A DNA stretch of 64,000 nt, taken from assembly GCA_029225065.1 (NCBI GenBank), contig JAQXVT010000027.1, positions 62,001-126,000 of the forward strand, given 5' to 3'. The number at the start of each line of letters is the position of its first letter. Positions within the stretch are counted from its first letter, which is position 1. Source of the stretch: Lachnospiraceae bacterium. Its GTDB lineage: Bacteria > Bacillota > Clostridia > Lachnospirales > Lachnospiraceae. The translations under genes and the position numbers were made by a program. Below the pieces are notes generated by a model that did no database searches, had not been told where the DNA came from, and was given only the letters and a program-made list of their open reading frames with translations. Of this stretch, positions 52,547 to 61,897 are shown in pieces.

Positions 52547-55500
52547 CTACGCATCCAGATCATCCTCGATCAGATTTACGGAAACGAGGGCCGACACACC
52601 CTTTTCCTGCATCGTGATTCCGTACAGCCGGTCGGCCGCCGTCATCGTGCCTCTTCGGTGTGTGATAATGATAAACTGCGTATTCTTCGTCAGCTTGTGA
52701 AGGTATCTCGCATAGCGGTCAACGTTGCTCTCGTCAAGCGCCGCCTCAATCTCGTCAAGCAGACAGAACGGAGACGGTTTCAGGTTCTGGATCGCAAAGA
52801 GAAGTGCAATCGCGGTCAGGGATTTCTCCCCGCCGGAGAGCTGCATCATATTCTGCAGCTTCTTTCCGGGCGGCTGCGCCGTAATCCTCACGCCTGCTTC
52901 CAGAATGTCTTCCCCTTCAACCAGTTCCAGTGTGCCATGGCCTCCGCCAAACAGCTCCTTGAACGCTTTATCGAACTCTGTCTGAATTTTCGCAAACTGC
53001 TCTTTAAACTGAATGCGCATTCCCTCGTCCAGCTCGGCAATAATCCGGATCAGGGCCTCCTCTGCCTTTAACAGATCCTCATGCTGCGTCGTCAGGAATG
53101 TATGACGCTCCAGAAGCTCCTTATAATCCTCGATCGCATTGACATTGACGCTGCCAAGTCCTCTGATCTCGCTTTTTAATGCGGCAATCGCCTTTTTCAG
53201 CTCCGGAACGTTTGTCTTCGACGGATCACGATACTCCTGCGCACTGCCAAACGTCAGCGTATATTCCTCCCACATGTAGGATACCTGGCTGTCCTGACTC
53301 TCTGTCATCTTCTCAATCTGCTCATTCAAGCGGAAATTTTCACGATCCAGAAGACTGATCCGTTCTGAGAGATCCTCGCGCGCCTGCAGTTTCTTTTTGT
53401 GCGCCTCGTTTTTCTCGTCTTTTTTCTTTCCGAGCACCTCAATCTCATCCCGCGCCGTCTGTTCTTCCCCGGCAAATGCTTCGATTGTTCCGCGAATTTC
53501 ACGAATCTGCGCTTCCTTTTCGGCCACGTCCCTTGCCGCCTGCGCAATCCCTTCTGTATACTGTGAGCGCTCCTCATTCAGGCGCTCCTGCTCCTGCTGA
53601 ATTCGCGCCACATTCTGATGAATAAACTGCTCTTCCTGGCGCAGGCTTGCCAGTGCCAGATGCAGCTGCTCCGTATCTGCCATCGAGCTTCGCTCTTCTT
53701 CCCTTTTGGAGTCCAGCTCACTCTGATGTGCAAGCACCGCCTGTTCTGTCTCTTTCTCCTGTGCCTCGGATGCTTCCAGTGCCTCCTGCTCCTGATCCTG
53801 CCGGTCTTTGATCTCCCGGATCTGCTCTTCAAGTTCCCCGGCCTCGCGGCGGATCTTTTCATAGCCTTCGGTCACATTTCCGGTCTTTTCTTTGATTTCA
53901 TTCCACTTCATCTTCGCCGTATTCTGACGAAGGTATTCCTTCTGCATATCCTCCTTCTGCCTTACGATCTCGTCACGCAGTGCGTTTCTTCTCGTGCGGC
54001 AGGCATCGATCTGCTCCTGCATCTCTTTCAAAACATCACCGCGGTGCTTTACCTGACGCTCCAGCTCCTCAATCTCTCTGCGTCTTCCGAGCAGATTGCT
54101 GGAATTACGGAATGCACCTCCGCTCATCGAACCGCCCGGGCTTAAAAGCTCTCCGTCCGTCGTTACGATTCGCAGCGAATGACGGTATTTCCGGGCAAGC
54201 GCAATCGCCGCATCAATATTCGTCGCCACAACAGTCTTTCCGAGCAGATACTGAATCAGCCCCGCATACTCCGCTTCCGCATGCACCAGTGAAGAGGCCA
54301 GTCCGATCACACCCGGCTCTTTTAACGCCTGCGGACTTGAGATACCGCCCTTTCCGGAAATACCGGAAAGCGGAAGGAACGTCGCCCTTCCATATTTATT
54401 CCTTTTCAGGAATTCGATCAGCTTTTTGGCCGTCTCCTCTGTGTCTGTCACGATGTTCTGAATGCTTCCGCCAAGCGCCGTCTCGATCGCGGTCTCATAC
54501 GCCTTATCCACCTTGATGATATCAGCCACAACACCGAGGATTCCAGGCACACGCTCTTTCTGCTCCATCACACGGCGAATACTGTTGCCATAGCCGTCAT
54601 ACCGCTCTGTGATGTTGCGCAGCGATTCAAGTCTGGATGCTTCCCGGTGATACTCGATCTGCTCCTGCTCGATCGTGTGATTGTAATCCGTCAGCTTCTG
54701 CTGTACCTCACCGAGCTGCTTATTTGTCGCCTCGCTCTTTTCCGTCAGAATCCGGATACGATCTGTCACGGCATCGTACTCTTTTTTTACCTCAGCCAGA
54801 CGCTCTGCCTGTTCTGACTCCTCCGAGCGGAGCCGCAGCGCTTCCTGTGAAATCTGTGCCTTGCGGATCTGTGTCTGCTCAAGCATCGTCGCATGGCGCT
54901 GCATTCGCCCTTTGACTCCGGCACGCCCGTTTAAAATCTCAATAATTCTGCTCTTTCCGTCCGCCACGGCCTGTTCGAGCAATGCGATCGTTTCCTGCAG
55001 CTGCTGCGCCGCCTCTGTCGCCTGCTTTTCTTTTCCGGCAGCCTCCTTCACCTGCGCCCGCAATTTTGATAACTGCTGTGCCGCCTCTTCCTGCTGCGCC
55101 GTCTTTTCTTTCTGTTCCTCATCGATCAGTGTAATCCTGGATTTCAGGTGTGCGTCGCTCGCATGTGCCGTGTTGATCTGTTCCTTTAACAGTTCAATCT
55201 GGCTTTCCAGCTGCTGCTTTTTCAGCTGACCGGCCGTGATGCCGTCCCGTTTCTCCTGCAGCTGTCCTGCCAGCACCTCAATCTCCTGCGCCAGCGTCTC
55301 ATATTCCGTCTTTGTCTTTTCGTACTCAGCTTTCGTATCCTCCAGCTGTGATTGCGCAACCTCCTGTTTTTCCCGGGTCGCTTCCAGCTCTTTTGCGATC
55401 TGTTCATACTCGGTCAGAAACAGATTGATGTCATATGACTTCAGCTCTTCTTTTTTCTGAAGGTAAATACGTGCGGTCGCCGCCTGCTTTTCCATCGGCT

Positions 55501-56107
55501 CCAGCTGGCGCGTCAGCTCTTTCAGAATATCGTTGACACGCACGAGGTTCTGCTTTTCATCCTCCAGCTTTTTCTGCGCCGCGCATTTTCTTCTCTTAAA
55601 CTTTACGATACCGGCCGCCTCATCAAAGAGCTCACGCCGCTCCTCCGGCTTGCCGCTGATGATCTTTTCGACCTGACCCTGTCCGATGATCGAGTAGCCC
55701 TCTTTGCCGACACCGGTATCGTAAAACAGCTCATTGATATCCTTCAAACGCACCTGCGTCCCGTTGATCAGATATTCACTCTCTCCGGAGCGATACACCC
55801 GGCGCGTCACCGTCACTTCATCGTAGGCAATCGCAAGCTGATGGTCTGAATTGTCCAGTGTGATCGATACCGACGCATAGCCAAGCGGTTTCCGCAGCTC
55901 GGTTCCGGAAAAAATAACGTCCTGCATGCTCGCACCGCGCAGCTGCTTTGCGCTCTGTTCACCGAGCACCCAGCGCACCGCGTCTCCGACGTTGCTCTTT
56001 CCGCTTCCGTTCGGTCCGACAATCGCCGTGATTCCATTGTGAAACTGAAATACGATCTTGTTCGCAAAGGATTTAAAGCCATGGACTTCAATGCTTTTCA
56101 GATACAT
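52547..56107 (-). CDS. smc: Chromosome segregation protein SMC
   Basis: SMC is the condensin ATPase that compacts and separates chromosomes with ScpA and ScpB. The 1186-residue protein has the head Walker [21 protein letters not shown], two long coiled-coil arms (about 170-500 and 680-1000), and a hinge with a Gly-rich motif ([12 protein letters not shown]). The C-terminal signature [16 protein letters not shown] and Walker [16 protein letters not shown] complete the head. It lies 43 bp downstream of rnc. Confidence 0.98.
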   Translation of the reverse strand: MYLKSIEVHGFKSFANKIVFQFHNGITAIVGPNGSGKSNVGDAVRWVLGEQSAKQLRGASMQDVIFSGTELRKPLGYASVSITLDNSDHQLAIAYDEVTVTRRVYRSGESEYLINGTQVRLKDINELFYDTGVGKEGYSIIGQGQVEKIISGKPEERRELFDEAAGIVKFKRRKCAAQKKLEDEKQNLVRVNDILKELTRQLEPMEKQAATARIYLQKKEELKSYDINLFLTEYEQIAKELEATREKQEVAQSQLEDTKAEYEKTKTEYETLAQEIEVLAGQLQEKRDGITAGQLKKQQLESQIELLKEQINTAHASDAHLKSRITLIDEEQKEKTAQQEEAAQQLSKLRAQVKEAAGKEKQATEAAQQLQETIALLEQAVADGKSRIIEILNGRAGVKGRMQRHATMLEQTQIRKAQISQEALRLRSEESEQAERLAEVKKEYDAVTDRIRILTEKSEATNKQLGEVQQKLTDYNHTIEQEQIEYHREASRLESLRNITERYDGYGNSIRRVMEQKERVPGILGVVADIIKVDKAYETAIETALGGSIQNIVTDTEETAKKLIEFLKRNKYGRATFLPLSGISGKGGISSPQALKEPGVIGLASSLVHAEAEYAGLIQYLLGKTVVATNIDAAIALARKYRHSLRIVTTDGELLSPGGSMSGGAFRNSSNLLGRRREIEELERQVKHRGDVLKEMQEQIDACRTRRNALRDEIVRQKEDMQKEYLRQNTAKMKWNEIKEKTGNVTEGYEKIRREAGELEEQIREIKDRQDQEQEALEASEAQEKETEQAVLAHQSELDSKREEERSSMADTEQLHLALASLRQEEQFIHQNVARIQQEQERLNEERSQYTEGIAQAARDVAEKEAQIREIRGTIEAFAGEEQTARDEIEVLGKKKDEKNEAHKKKLQAREDLSERISLLDRENFRLNEQIEKMTESQDSQVSYMWEEYTLTFGSAQEYRDPSKTNVPELKKAIAALKSEIRGLGSVNVNAIEDYKELLERHTFLTTQHEDLLKAEEALIRIIAELDEGMRIQFKEQFAKIQTEFDKAFKELFGGGHGTLELVEGEDILEAGVRITAQPPGKKLQNMMQLSGGEKSLTAIALLFAIQNLKPSPFCLLDEIEAALDESNVDRYARYLHKLTKNTQFIIITHRRGTMTAADRLYGITMQEKGVSALVSVNLIEDDLDA

Positions 56108-56150
56108 ACCTTTGTGGTTTCCTTTCGATACTCATTTTCCATGCTGTGTC

Positions 56151-56846
56151 TCACTGATTTCCTTTGAGTGCAATGATTGCACGGTAAGCTGCCTCCTGCT
56201 CTGCCGCCTTTTTCGTGCTTCCCTTTCCGGTGCCTGCCGTCTTCTCTCCGATCCGCACCTCCACGATAAAACGCTTCGCATGATCCGGTCCCTCTTCCCC
56301 GATGATCACATAGTGGATTTCCTCTTCCTTGAAATCCCGCTGTACGATCTCCTGCAGGATAGTCTTGCTATCATAAAAGAGCTTCTTGTGCTCAATGTCC
56401 GTCAGAATAAATTTCTCGACAAACTCTTTTGCATTAGCAAAACCACCATCAAGATAAATAGCCCCGATCAGCGCTTCCATCGCGTCGGACACAATCGAAT
56501 CACGGTAACGCCCGCCGGTGTGCTCCTCGCCTTTTCCAAGCAGCAGATGCTGTTCCAGATGAATCTCTCTCGCGCACAGCGCAAGTGTCGGTTCGCACAC
56601 AATGCTTGCGCGCAGCTTCGTCAGCTTTCCCTCCGGCATCTGCGGATACTGATGAAACAGGAAATCGCTGCTCGCGATCTCCAGCACCGCATCGCCCAGA
56701 AATTCCAGCCGCTCATTGTCATGCATCTGCTTCTGCCGGTGCTCATTCGCATAAGAGCTGTGACACATCGCGGTCAGAAGCATCTGCTGGTCGTGAAACG
56801 TGTAACCGATCGTCTGCTCCAGTTCTTTAATTTTCATGTCTGCCAT
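56151..56846 (-). CDS. rnc: Ribonuclease III
   Basis: RNase III cuts double-stranded RNA in rRNA and mRNA processing. The 231-residue protein has the catalytic signature NERLEFLGDAVLEIASSDFL, the second acidic residue in DAMEALIGAIYLDGG, and a C-terminal double-stranded RNA binding domain (GTGKGSTKKAAEQEAAYRAI). GAGGGAAG precedes the ATG. It lies downstream of an acpP terminator and a two-hairpin repeat. Confidence 0.97.
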   Translation of the reverse strand: MADMKIKELEQTIGYTFHDQQMLLTAMCHSSYANEHRQKQMHDNERLEFLGDAVLEIASSDFLFHQYPQMPEGKLTKLRASIVCEPTLALCAREIHLEQHLLLGKGEEHTGGRYRDSIVSDAMEALIGAIYLDGGFANAKEFVEKFILTDIEHKKLFYDSKTILQEIVQRDFKEEEIHYVIIGEEGPDHAKRFIVEVRIGEKTAGTGKGSTKKAAEQEAAYRAIIALKGNQ

Positions 56847-56870
56847 AATTCTTCCCTCTTCTCGTTGTTA

Positions 56871-56940
56871 AAGCGGATATTCGCAATCCGCTTCGCTACT
56901 TGCTCATAACTGAGTAGCTGCTTTGCAGCTTATCTCAGTT
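56871..56940 (-). repeat. AAGCGGAT palindromic repeat, two-hairpin copy (acpP-rnc spacer)
   Basis: Hairpin one: AAGCGGAT (56871-56878) with ATCCGCTT (56886-56893), loop ATTCGCA. Hairpin two: AACTGA (56908-56913) with TCAGTT (56935-56940), enclosing AGCTGC/GCAGCT. It matches the fhs-fchA copy in layout with a compensatory change in the outer stem. Confidence 0.75.
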
Positions 56941-56964
56941 AAAAAGGGGGCCGTTTCAGCCCCC
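56941..56964 (-). terminator. Terminator after acpP
   Basis: GGGGGC (56946-56951) pairs with GCCCCC (56959-56964), and five U follow on the minus strand. It separates plsX-acpP from rnc-smc-ftsY at least in part. Confidence 0.8.
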
Positions 56965-56975
56965 TTCGTCTTCTC

Positions 56976-57206
56976 TCAGCCAACTGCAGCTTTGATCGCC
57001 TCTGCCGCATCACCGACGGATACGATCTTCTCCGCTTTCTCCTGCGGAATCTCGATATCAAATTCTTCCTCAATTCCCATTATGATCTGAAACACATCCA
57101 GTGAATCCGCACCAAGATCATCCACGAACGTGGTCTCCGGTGTGATTTCATCCGCATCGACATTCAATACTTCAGCAATAATACTCTGCAATTTTTCAAA
57201 TTCCAT
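56976..57206 (-). CDS. acpP: Acyl carrier protein
   Basis: This 76-residue acidic carrier protein of fatty acid synthesis has the phosphopantetheine serine in [20 protein letters not shown]. It is 15 bp downstream of plsX and followed by a strong terminator. Confidence 0.98.
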   Translation of the reverse strand: MEFEKLQSIIAEVLNVDADEITPETTFVDDLGADSLDVFQIIMGIEEEFDIEIPQEKAEKIVSVGDAAEAIKAAVG

Positions 57207-57221
57207 AACAAAAATCTCTCC

Positions 57222-58241
57222 TTACTTTGATTCTTCGTTTTTATGTATTGCCATCTCAATCTTCTCACTGATCTTCTGCTGCTTGAACTGGACACACTGA
57301 TATACGGAGTGCTCCACTTCCACCGCCTTCGCACTGCCGTGTGTTTTAACAACAAGTCCCTTCAGTCCAAGAAGCGGTGCACCGCCGTACTGCGATGCAT
57401 CAAAGGACTTCAATGTCTTTTTCAGTGCCGGCTTGATCAGCATGCCGCCGATCGCTGTCTTTACGTCTGACTTCAGGCCTTCCTTGATCTTTTTGATCAT
57501 CACGCCGCCGACACCTTCGTAAAGCTTCAAAATGACATTTCCTACAAACGCCTCACATACGACTACATCGCATGCCCCGGCCGGAATATCCCTTGCCTCA
57601 ATGCTTCCGGTGAAATTGATATCATCACACTGCTTCAGAATCGGAAATGTCTCTTTGACCAGCGCATTTCCCTTTTCTTCCTCCGCACCAATGTTGACAA
57701 TACCCACTTTCGGCTGTTTTACGCCCACAACATGTTCCATATAAATAGAACCCATCTTTGCAAACTGAACAAGATGAGAAGATCTGGCATCCACATTGGC
57801 TCCGCAGTCGATCAGAAGCGCTACGCCGTCCTTCGTCGGAATCAGCGGTGCAAGTGCCGGACGCTCAATTCCTTTGATTCTTCCGACAATCGCCTGCCCT
57901 CCTACAAGTACTGCGCCTGTGCTGCCTGCAGATACAAATGCATCCGCCTGGCCCCGACGTACCATCGTCAAACCGACCACGATCGAAGAATCCTTCTTCG
58001 TTCGGATCGCAGCCACCGGCGGCTCTGCGGTCTCAATTACCTGTGAAACAGGCACCACTTCAACCCGGTCAGCGGGATACGTGTATTTTTTCAGCTCACG
58101 TTCCACTGCGTCCTGTAAGCCGGTAAGGATCAGATGAATATCCTCATGATTGTTGACCGCTGCAATCGCGCCCTTCACAATCTCTTCTGGTGCATTGTCG
58201 CCTCCCATTGCATCGACGACTACACGTACTATTTCACTCAT
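57222..58241 (-). CDS. plsX: Phosphate acyltransferase PlsX
   Basis: PlsX converts acyl-ACP to acyl-phosphate, the substrate of PlsY. The 339-residue protein has VVVDAMGGDNAPEEIVKGAI, the conserved SAGSTGAVLVGGQAIVGRI and CEAFVGNVILKLYEGVGG. The start at 58239-58241 has GGAGG upstream. The -10 box at 58270-58275 puts the transcript start near 58263, which rules out a longer upstream frame. Confidence 0.96.
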   Translation of the reverse strand: MSEIVRVVVDAMGGDNAPEEIVKGAIAAVNNHEDIHLILTGLQDAVERELKKYTYPADRVEVVPVSQVIETAEPPVAAIRTKKDSSIVVGLTMVRRGQADAFVSAGSTGAVLVGGQAIVGRIKGIERPALAPLIPTKDGVALLIDCGANVDARSSHLVQFAKMGSIYMEHVVGVKQPKVGIVNIGAEEEKGNALVKETFPILKQCDDINFTGSIEARDIPAGACDVVVCEAFVGNVILKLYEGVGGVMIKKIKEGLKSDVKTAIGGMLIKPALKKTLKSFDASQYGGAPLLGLKGLVVKTHGSAKAVEVEHSVYQCVQFKQQKISEKIEMAIHKNEESK

Positions 58242-58269
58242 AATTTTTCCTCCTGCATTTCTATTACAT

Positions 58270-58298
58270 AATATACTAAACATCATTCTAAAAAGCAA
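58270..58298 (-). promoter_or_regulatory. Sigma-A promoter of plsX-acpP
   Basis: TTGCTT (58293-58298), 17-bp spacer, TATATT (58270-58275). Confidence 0.75.
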
Positions 58299-58329
58299 CA
58301 GAAAATTATCGGGCTTTTATTGCCGGTTG

Positions 58330-58421
58330 TTTTTGTTCAGAGCCTGCACCTCCAAAATGCTCCGCATTTCGTCGGTGCGGCGTATCCGCCAAATGAAATT
58401 TCACTTGGCTCTGAACAAAAA
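58330..58421. repeat. Dispersed palindromic repeat, TGTTCARAGCC family, short copy
   Basis: Perfect 15-bp inverted ends TTTTTGTTCAGAGCC (58330-58344) and GGCTCTGAACAAAAA (58407-58421) bound a 92-bp element. It shares internal blocks with the reverse complement of the copy at 36450-36581. It lies between the plsX promoter and the rpmF terminator. Confidence 0.75.
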
Positions 58422-58422
58422 C

Positions 58423-58459
58423 AAAAAATCTGCCGCCGGATAAACTCCGTACGGCAGAT
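58423..58459 (-). terminator. Terminator after rpmF
   Basis: ATCTGCCG (58428-58435) pairs with CGGCAGAT (58452-58459), followed on the minus strand by six U. Confidence 0.8.
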
Positions 58460-58482
58460 CCTCTGTTACCTTCCCACGAGGA

Positions 58483-58665
58483 TTAATCCTCTACCGGGAT
58501 GATTTCTTTCTTGTTGTAAGTTCCACAAGCCTTGCAGACTCTGTGCGGAAGCATCAGCGCTCCACATTTGCTGCACTTTACAAGATTCGGAGCAGTCATT
58601 TTCCAGTTTGCTCTTCTCTTATCTCTTCTTGCCTTGGAAGTTTTATTCTTCGGACAGATAGACAC
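58483..58665 (-). CDS. rpmF: 50S ribosomal protein L32
   Basis: This 60-residue L32 begins MSICPKNKTSKARRDKRRAN and has the Cys4 zinc site CSKCGALMLPHRVCKACG. All four zinc cysteines are intact, so it is the zinc-containing form. It follows the DUF177 gene, the usual pairing. Confidence 0.97.
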   Translation of the reverse strand: MSICPKNKTSKARRDKRRANWKMTAPNLVKCSKCGALMLPHRVCKACGTYNKKEIIPVED

Positions 58666-58748
58666 GGTAACACCTCCTTAAAGCTCTAATTTACTCAAAA
58701 TCAGAACCACAGAAACTGCGGCTTCTGTTTATCAGGAAACTGCTTTCG

Positions 58749-59237
58749 CTACTTTCCTGCATTGTTGAAAATATCAAGGATTTTTGCCATTCTTGGATCA
58801 CGCACTGTCGTATCACAATCGCAGGAACCAAGGTTCTGGTTCTTCCCGCATACCGGGCAGAGACCTTTACAGTCCTCTTTGCAGAGTATCCGCTCCGGCC
58901 ATACCAGCAGTGCCTCGTCATGAACAAGCTGATCAGTATCCAGGCTGTATCCATCAATATAATCTTTGTCTTCTGCATCCAGCTCATTTTCAAACTGAAT
59001 GTCTATTCCGGAAACCACCGGTTCCAGACACCGCGCACAGGGAATCAATACTTCCAGGGACGCCTGACCACTTATCATCAGCTTTTTTTCTCCTTTATTC
59101 TCTATTGTAAGAGAAAGCGGAGACGCACTTTTGATCTTGAAATCGCCAAAACGATAAGACAATGCACTCAGCGTGATGTCAGCCTCGCGTTTTATCACCT
59201 TGCCGTCGGTTAAAAGAACTTCCGTAAGGTCTACCAA
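58749..59237 (-). CDS. DUF177 (YceD family) protein
   Basis: This 162-residue protein has a DUF177 core (LEVLIPCARCLEPVVSGIDI) and the C-terminal CxxC pairs in LCKEDCKGLCPVCGKNQNLG typical of the family. YceD in E. coli affects 23S rRNA accumulation, and the gene is normally co-transcribed with rpmF, as here. Its biochemical role is not settled. Confidence 0.9.
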   Translation of the reverse strand: MVDLTEVLLTDGKVIKREADITLSALSYRFGDFKIKSASPLSLTIENKGEKKLMISGQASLEVLIPCARCLEPVVSGIDIQFENELDAEDKDYIDGYSLDTDQLVHDEALLVWPERILCKEDCKGLCPVCGKNQNLGSCDCDTTVRDPRMAKILDIFNNAGK

Positions 59238-59267
59238 GACATATTCCTCCTTTAACGCACTTTTTAG

Positions 59268-59296
59268 ATTATACCCGTATGACAGCTGTTTGTCAA
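59268..59296 (-). promoter_or_regulatory. Consensus sigma-A promoter of DUF177-rpmF
   Basis: TTGACA (59291-59296), 17-bp spacer, TATAAT (59268-59273), a perfect match about 30 bp before the DUF177 start. Confidence 0.9.
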
Positions 59297-59315
59297 CAAA
59301 TTTTTCAGAAAATTT

Positions 59316-60518
59316 TTACTTTGCAGCTGTTACAAGCTCTACGGTCTCACGGCAGATTGCCAGCTCCTCGTTGGTCGGGATAACTGCAACCTTTACCTTG
59401 GAATCCTCAGTGGAAAGTACGAAGTTCTCGCCGCGCTTCTTGTTCATCTCCGGATCCATCTTGATTCCGAGGTATCCAAGATAGGACAGAACCTTTGCAC
59501 GTACTACGTCTGCATTCTCGCCGATACCGCCGGTGAATGCGATTGCATCAACGCCGTTCATTGCTGCTACATAGGAACCAACGTATTTTGCTACGCGGTA
59601 GCAGAATGCATCGATTGCAAGTGCTGCTGCCTCGTTTCCGTTGTCCATTGCCTCTTCCAGATCACGGAAATCGCTGGACAGACCGTTTGACAGTGCCATA
59701 ACGCCGGACTCTTTGTTCAGAATGCGAACCATCTCTTTGACATCGATGTTCTCTTTCTTGCATACGAACTCAAGAACTGCCGGATCCAGATCACCGGAAC
59801 GTGTTCCCATGATCAGGCCCTCCAGAGGAGTCAGACCCATGGAAGTATCTACGCATTTTCCGTTCTCTACTGCACTGATGGAAGCACCGTTGCCCAGGTG
59901 GCATACGATCACTTTGCTGTTGTCCTTGTCAAGTCCAAGATATTTGATGGTCTCTTTGGATACGAAGCTGTGAGAAGTTCCATGGAAGCCGTACTTACGT
60001 ACTGCATATTTCTCATAATACTTGGTCGGGATTGCATAGCGATATGCCTTCGGCGGCATGGTCTGATGGAATGCGGTATCGAATACTGCTACGTTCGGCT
60101 TGCCCGGCATCAGCTCCATGCAGGCACGGATTCCCATCAGGTTTGCCGGATTGTGCAGCGGTCCAAGATCACAGCACTCGTCGATAACAGAGATTACTTC
60201 GTCGTTGATGATAACGGACTGTGTAATCTTGGAACCTCCGTGCAGTACACGGTGTCCGATCGCCTCTACCTCGTCCAGACTCTTTAATACGCCGGTCTTC
60301 GGATTTACGAGTGCATCCAGTACCATTTTGATTGCCTCGGTATGGGTCGGCATCGGAGCCTCTGTGATCTCCTTCTCTCCGCCTGCCGGCTGATATACCA
60401 GTCTTCCGTCAAGTCCGATACGCTCGCAGAGACCCTTTGCCGCAACAGCCTCTGTCTCGGAATTGATCAGCTGGAATTTCAGGGAAGAACTTCCGCAGTT
60501 GACTACTAATACGTTCAT
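59316..60518 (-). CDS. ackA: Acetate kinase
   Basis: AckA converts acetyl-phosphate and ADP to acetate and ATP, the substrate-level ATP step of acetogenesis. The 400-residue ASKHA-fold protein starts MNVLVVNCGSSSLKFQLINS and has RVLHGGSKITQSV, FHGTSHSFVS, HLGNGASISA and the C-terminal IAFTGGIGENADVVRAKVL. It lies downstream of pta after a 127-bp spacer that contains a palindromic repeat. Confidence 0.98.
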   Translation of the reverse strand: MNVLVVNCGSSSLKFQLINSETEAVAAKGLCERIGLDGRLVYQPAGGEKEITEAPMPTHTEAIKMVLDALVNPKTGVLKSLDEVEAIGHRVLHGGSKITQSVIINDEVISVIDECCDLGPLHNPANLMGIRACMELMPGKPNVAVFDTAFHQTMPPKAYRYAIPTKYYEKYAVRKYGFHGTSHSFVSKETIKYLGLDKDNSKVIVCHLGNGASISAVENGKCVDTSMGLTPLEGLIMGTRSGDLDPAVLEFVCKKENIDVKEMVRILNKESGVMALSNGLSSDFRDLEEAMDNGNEAAALAIDAFCYRVAKYVGSYVAAMNGVDAIAFTGGIGENADVVRAKVLSYLGYLGIKMDPEMNKKRGENFVLSTEDSKVKVAVIPTNEELAICRETVELVTAAK

Positions 60519-60569
60519 TTCTAATATCCTCCTGGGTTTGTGTATATCTTTATTCTTTTATTGTAACTG

Positions 60570-60635
60570 CTTAGAGCCAGCTTCCAGCACACCGGCATCC
60601 ACCCCTGTGTCCTGAAATTTCGTCTGGCTCTTAAG
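60570..60635. repeat. Dispersed palindromic repeat, divergent copy in the pta-ackA spacer
   Basis: AGAGCCAG (60573-60580) and CTGGCTCT (60624-60631) form perfect 8-bp inverted ends. The interior TGAAATTTC near the right end resembles the copy at 58330-58421. Membership in that family is tentative. Confidence 0.45.
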
Positions 60636-60645
60636 ATTACTTTTA

Positions 60646-61641
60646 TTATTTATTCTGGCACTGTACTGCTGTGATTGCTACTACGCCTACGATGTCGTCT
60701 GCGGAGCATCCACGGGACAGGTCATTGACCGGAGCTGCGATACCCTGGGTAACCGGGCCGTATGCCTCTGCCTTTGCCAGTCTCTGTACAAGCTTGTATC
60801 CGATGTTTCCTGCATCCAGGTTCGGGAAGATCAGGACATTTGCCTTGCCTGCAACGTCGCTGTCCGGAGCCTTTGCTGCACCTACGCTCGGAACGATTGC
60901 TGCATCAAGCTGCATCTCTCCGTCGAGTTTGAGATCCGGATTCTGCTCTTTTGCGATCTTTGTTGCCTCTACCACTTTGTCTACCAGTGCATGCTTTGCA
61001 CTTCCCTTTGTAGAGTGGGAAAGGAATGCTACCTTCGGCTCTGCACCTACGAGGGAACGGAAAGACTCCGCAGAAGATGCTGCGATTGCTGCCAGCTCTT
61101 CCGGTGTCGGATCCTGATTCAGACCGCAGTCTGCAAATACGAATGTGCCGTTCTCGCCAAACTCGCAGTTCGGAACTTCCATCAGGAAGAATGCGGAAAC
61201 GAGCTTTGTACCCGGCTTTGTCTTCAGGATCTGAAGGCACGGTCTTAATGTATCGGCGGTAGAATGGCATGCGCCGGATACCATACCGTCTGCATCGCCC
61301 ATCTTTACCATCATAACACCATAGTACAGGTACTGATTCAGAAGAATCTCCTTTGCCTGCTCCGGTGTCATACCCTTTTTGGATCTTAATTCAACCAGTT
61401 TGTCAATATATGCAGCCGTTCTGTCAGAAGTAGCCGGATCTACAACCTTGATTCCTGTCAGGTCAAGACCCTCTCCGTTTTTCTTTACATCCTCCTCGGT
61501 ACCAACCAGGATAATGTCTGCGATACCTTCCTTGAGGATCTTTGCAGCTGCCTCATAGGTTCTTCTGTCTTCAGACTCCGGTAATACAATCGTCTTTTTG
61601 TCTGCTTTTGCTTTCTCTTTCAGAACATCAATAATTGCCAT
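60646..61641 (-). CDS. pta: Phosphate acetyltransferase
   Basis: Pta converts acetyl-CoA and phosphate to acetyl-phosphate. The 331-residue short form has ILVGTEEDVKKNGEGLDLTG, MVSGACHSTADTLRP, FLSHSTKGSAKH and the C-terminal NVLIFPNLDAGNIGYKLVQR and PVNDLSRGCSADDI. It is first in the pta-ackA operon. Confidence 0.97.
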   Translation of the reverse strand: MAIIDVLKEKAKADKKTIVLPESEDRRTYEAAAKILKEGIADIILVGTEEDVKKNGEGLDLTGIKVVDPATSDRTAAYIDKLVELRSKKGMTPEQAKEILLNQYLYYGVMMVKMGDADGMVSGACHSTADTLRPCLQILKTKPGTKLVSAFFLMEVPNCEFGENGTFVFADCGLNQDPTPEELAAIAASSAESFRSLVGAEPKVAFLSHSTKGSAKHALVDKVVEATKIAKEQNPDLKLDGEMQLDAAIVPSVGAAKAPDSDVAGKANVLIFPNLDAGNIGYKLVQRLAKAEAYGPVTQGIAAPVNDLSRGCSADDIVGVVAITAVQCQNK

Positions 61642-61753
61642 GACTCATGGACTCCTTTCGTATTGTAACTGCCGCTTCTCCTGCGCCCGGCAAAGCCGCC
61701 TGCTGACCTGTTTTTGCGCGCAGGTATACAGTTATCGTGTTTCAGCTATCACG

Positions 61754-61782
61754 ATTATAACCCAAATTCTTACAGCGGACAA
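61754..61782 (-). promoter_or_regulatory. Sigma-A promoter of pta-ackA
   Basis: TTGTCC (61777-61782), 17-bp spacer, TATAAT (61754-61759). It is divergent from the tmcAL promoter; the two -35 boxes are 13 bp apart. Confidence 0.75.
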
Positions 61783-61795
61783 GATGAAATTTGCG

Positions 61796-61824
61796 TTGCG
61801 AACCGCTTTTTTGTCTGATAAAAT
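61796..61824 (+). promoter_or_regulatory. Sigma-A promoter of tmcAL
   Basis: TTGCGA (61796-61801), 17-bp spacer, TAAAAT (61819-61824), about 70 bp before the tmcAL start. Confidence 0.65.
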
Positions 61825-61897
61825 GGGTTTTACACGTATTGTTTTGAAAAGAAAACAAAGTACCGTCTGAAATGACGGCAGCCACAAAGGAGGTTCC

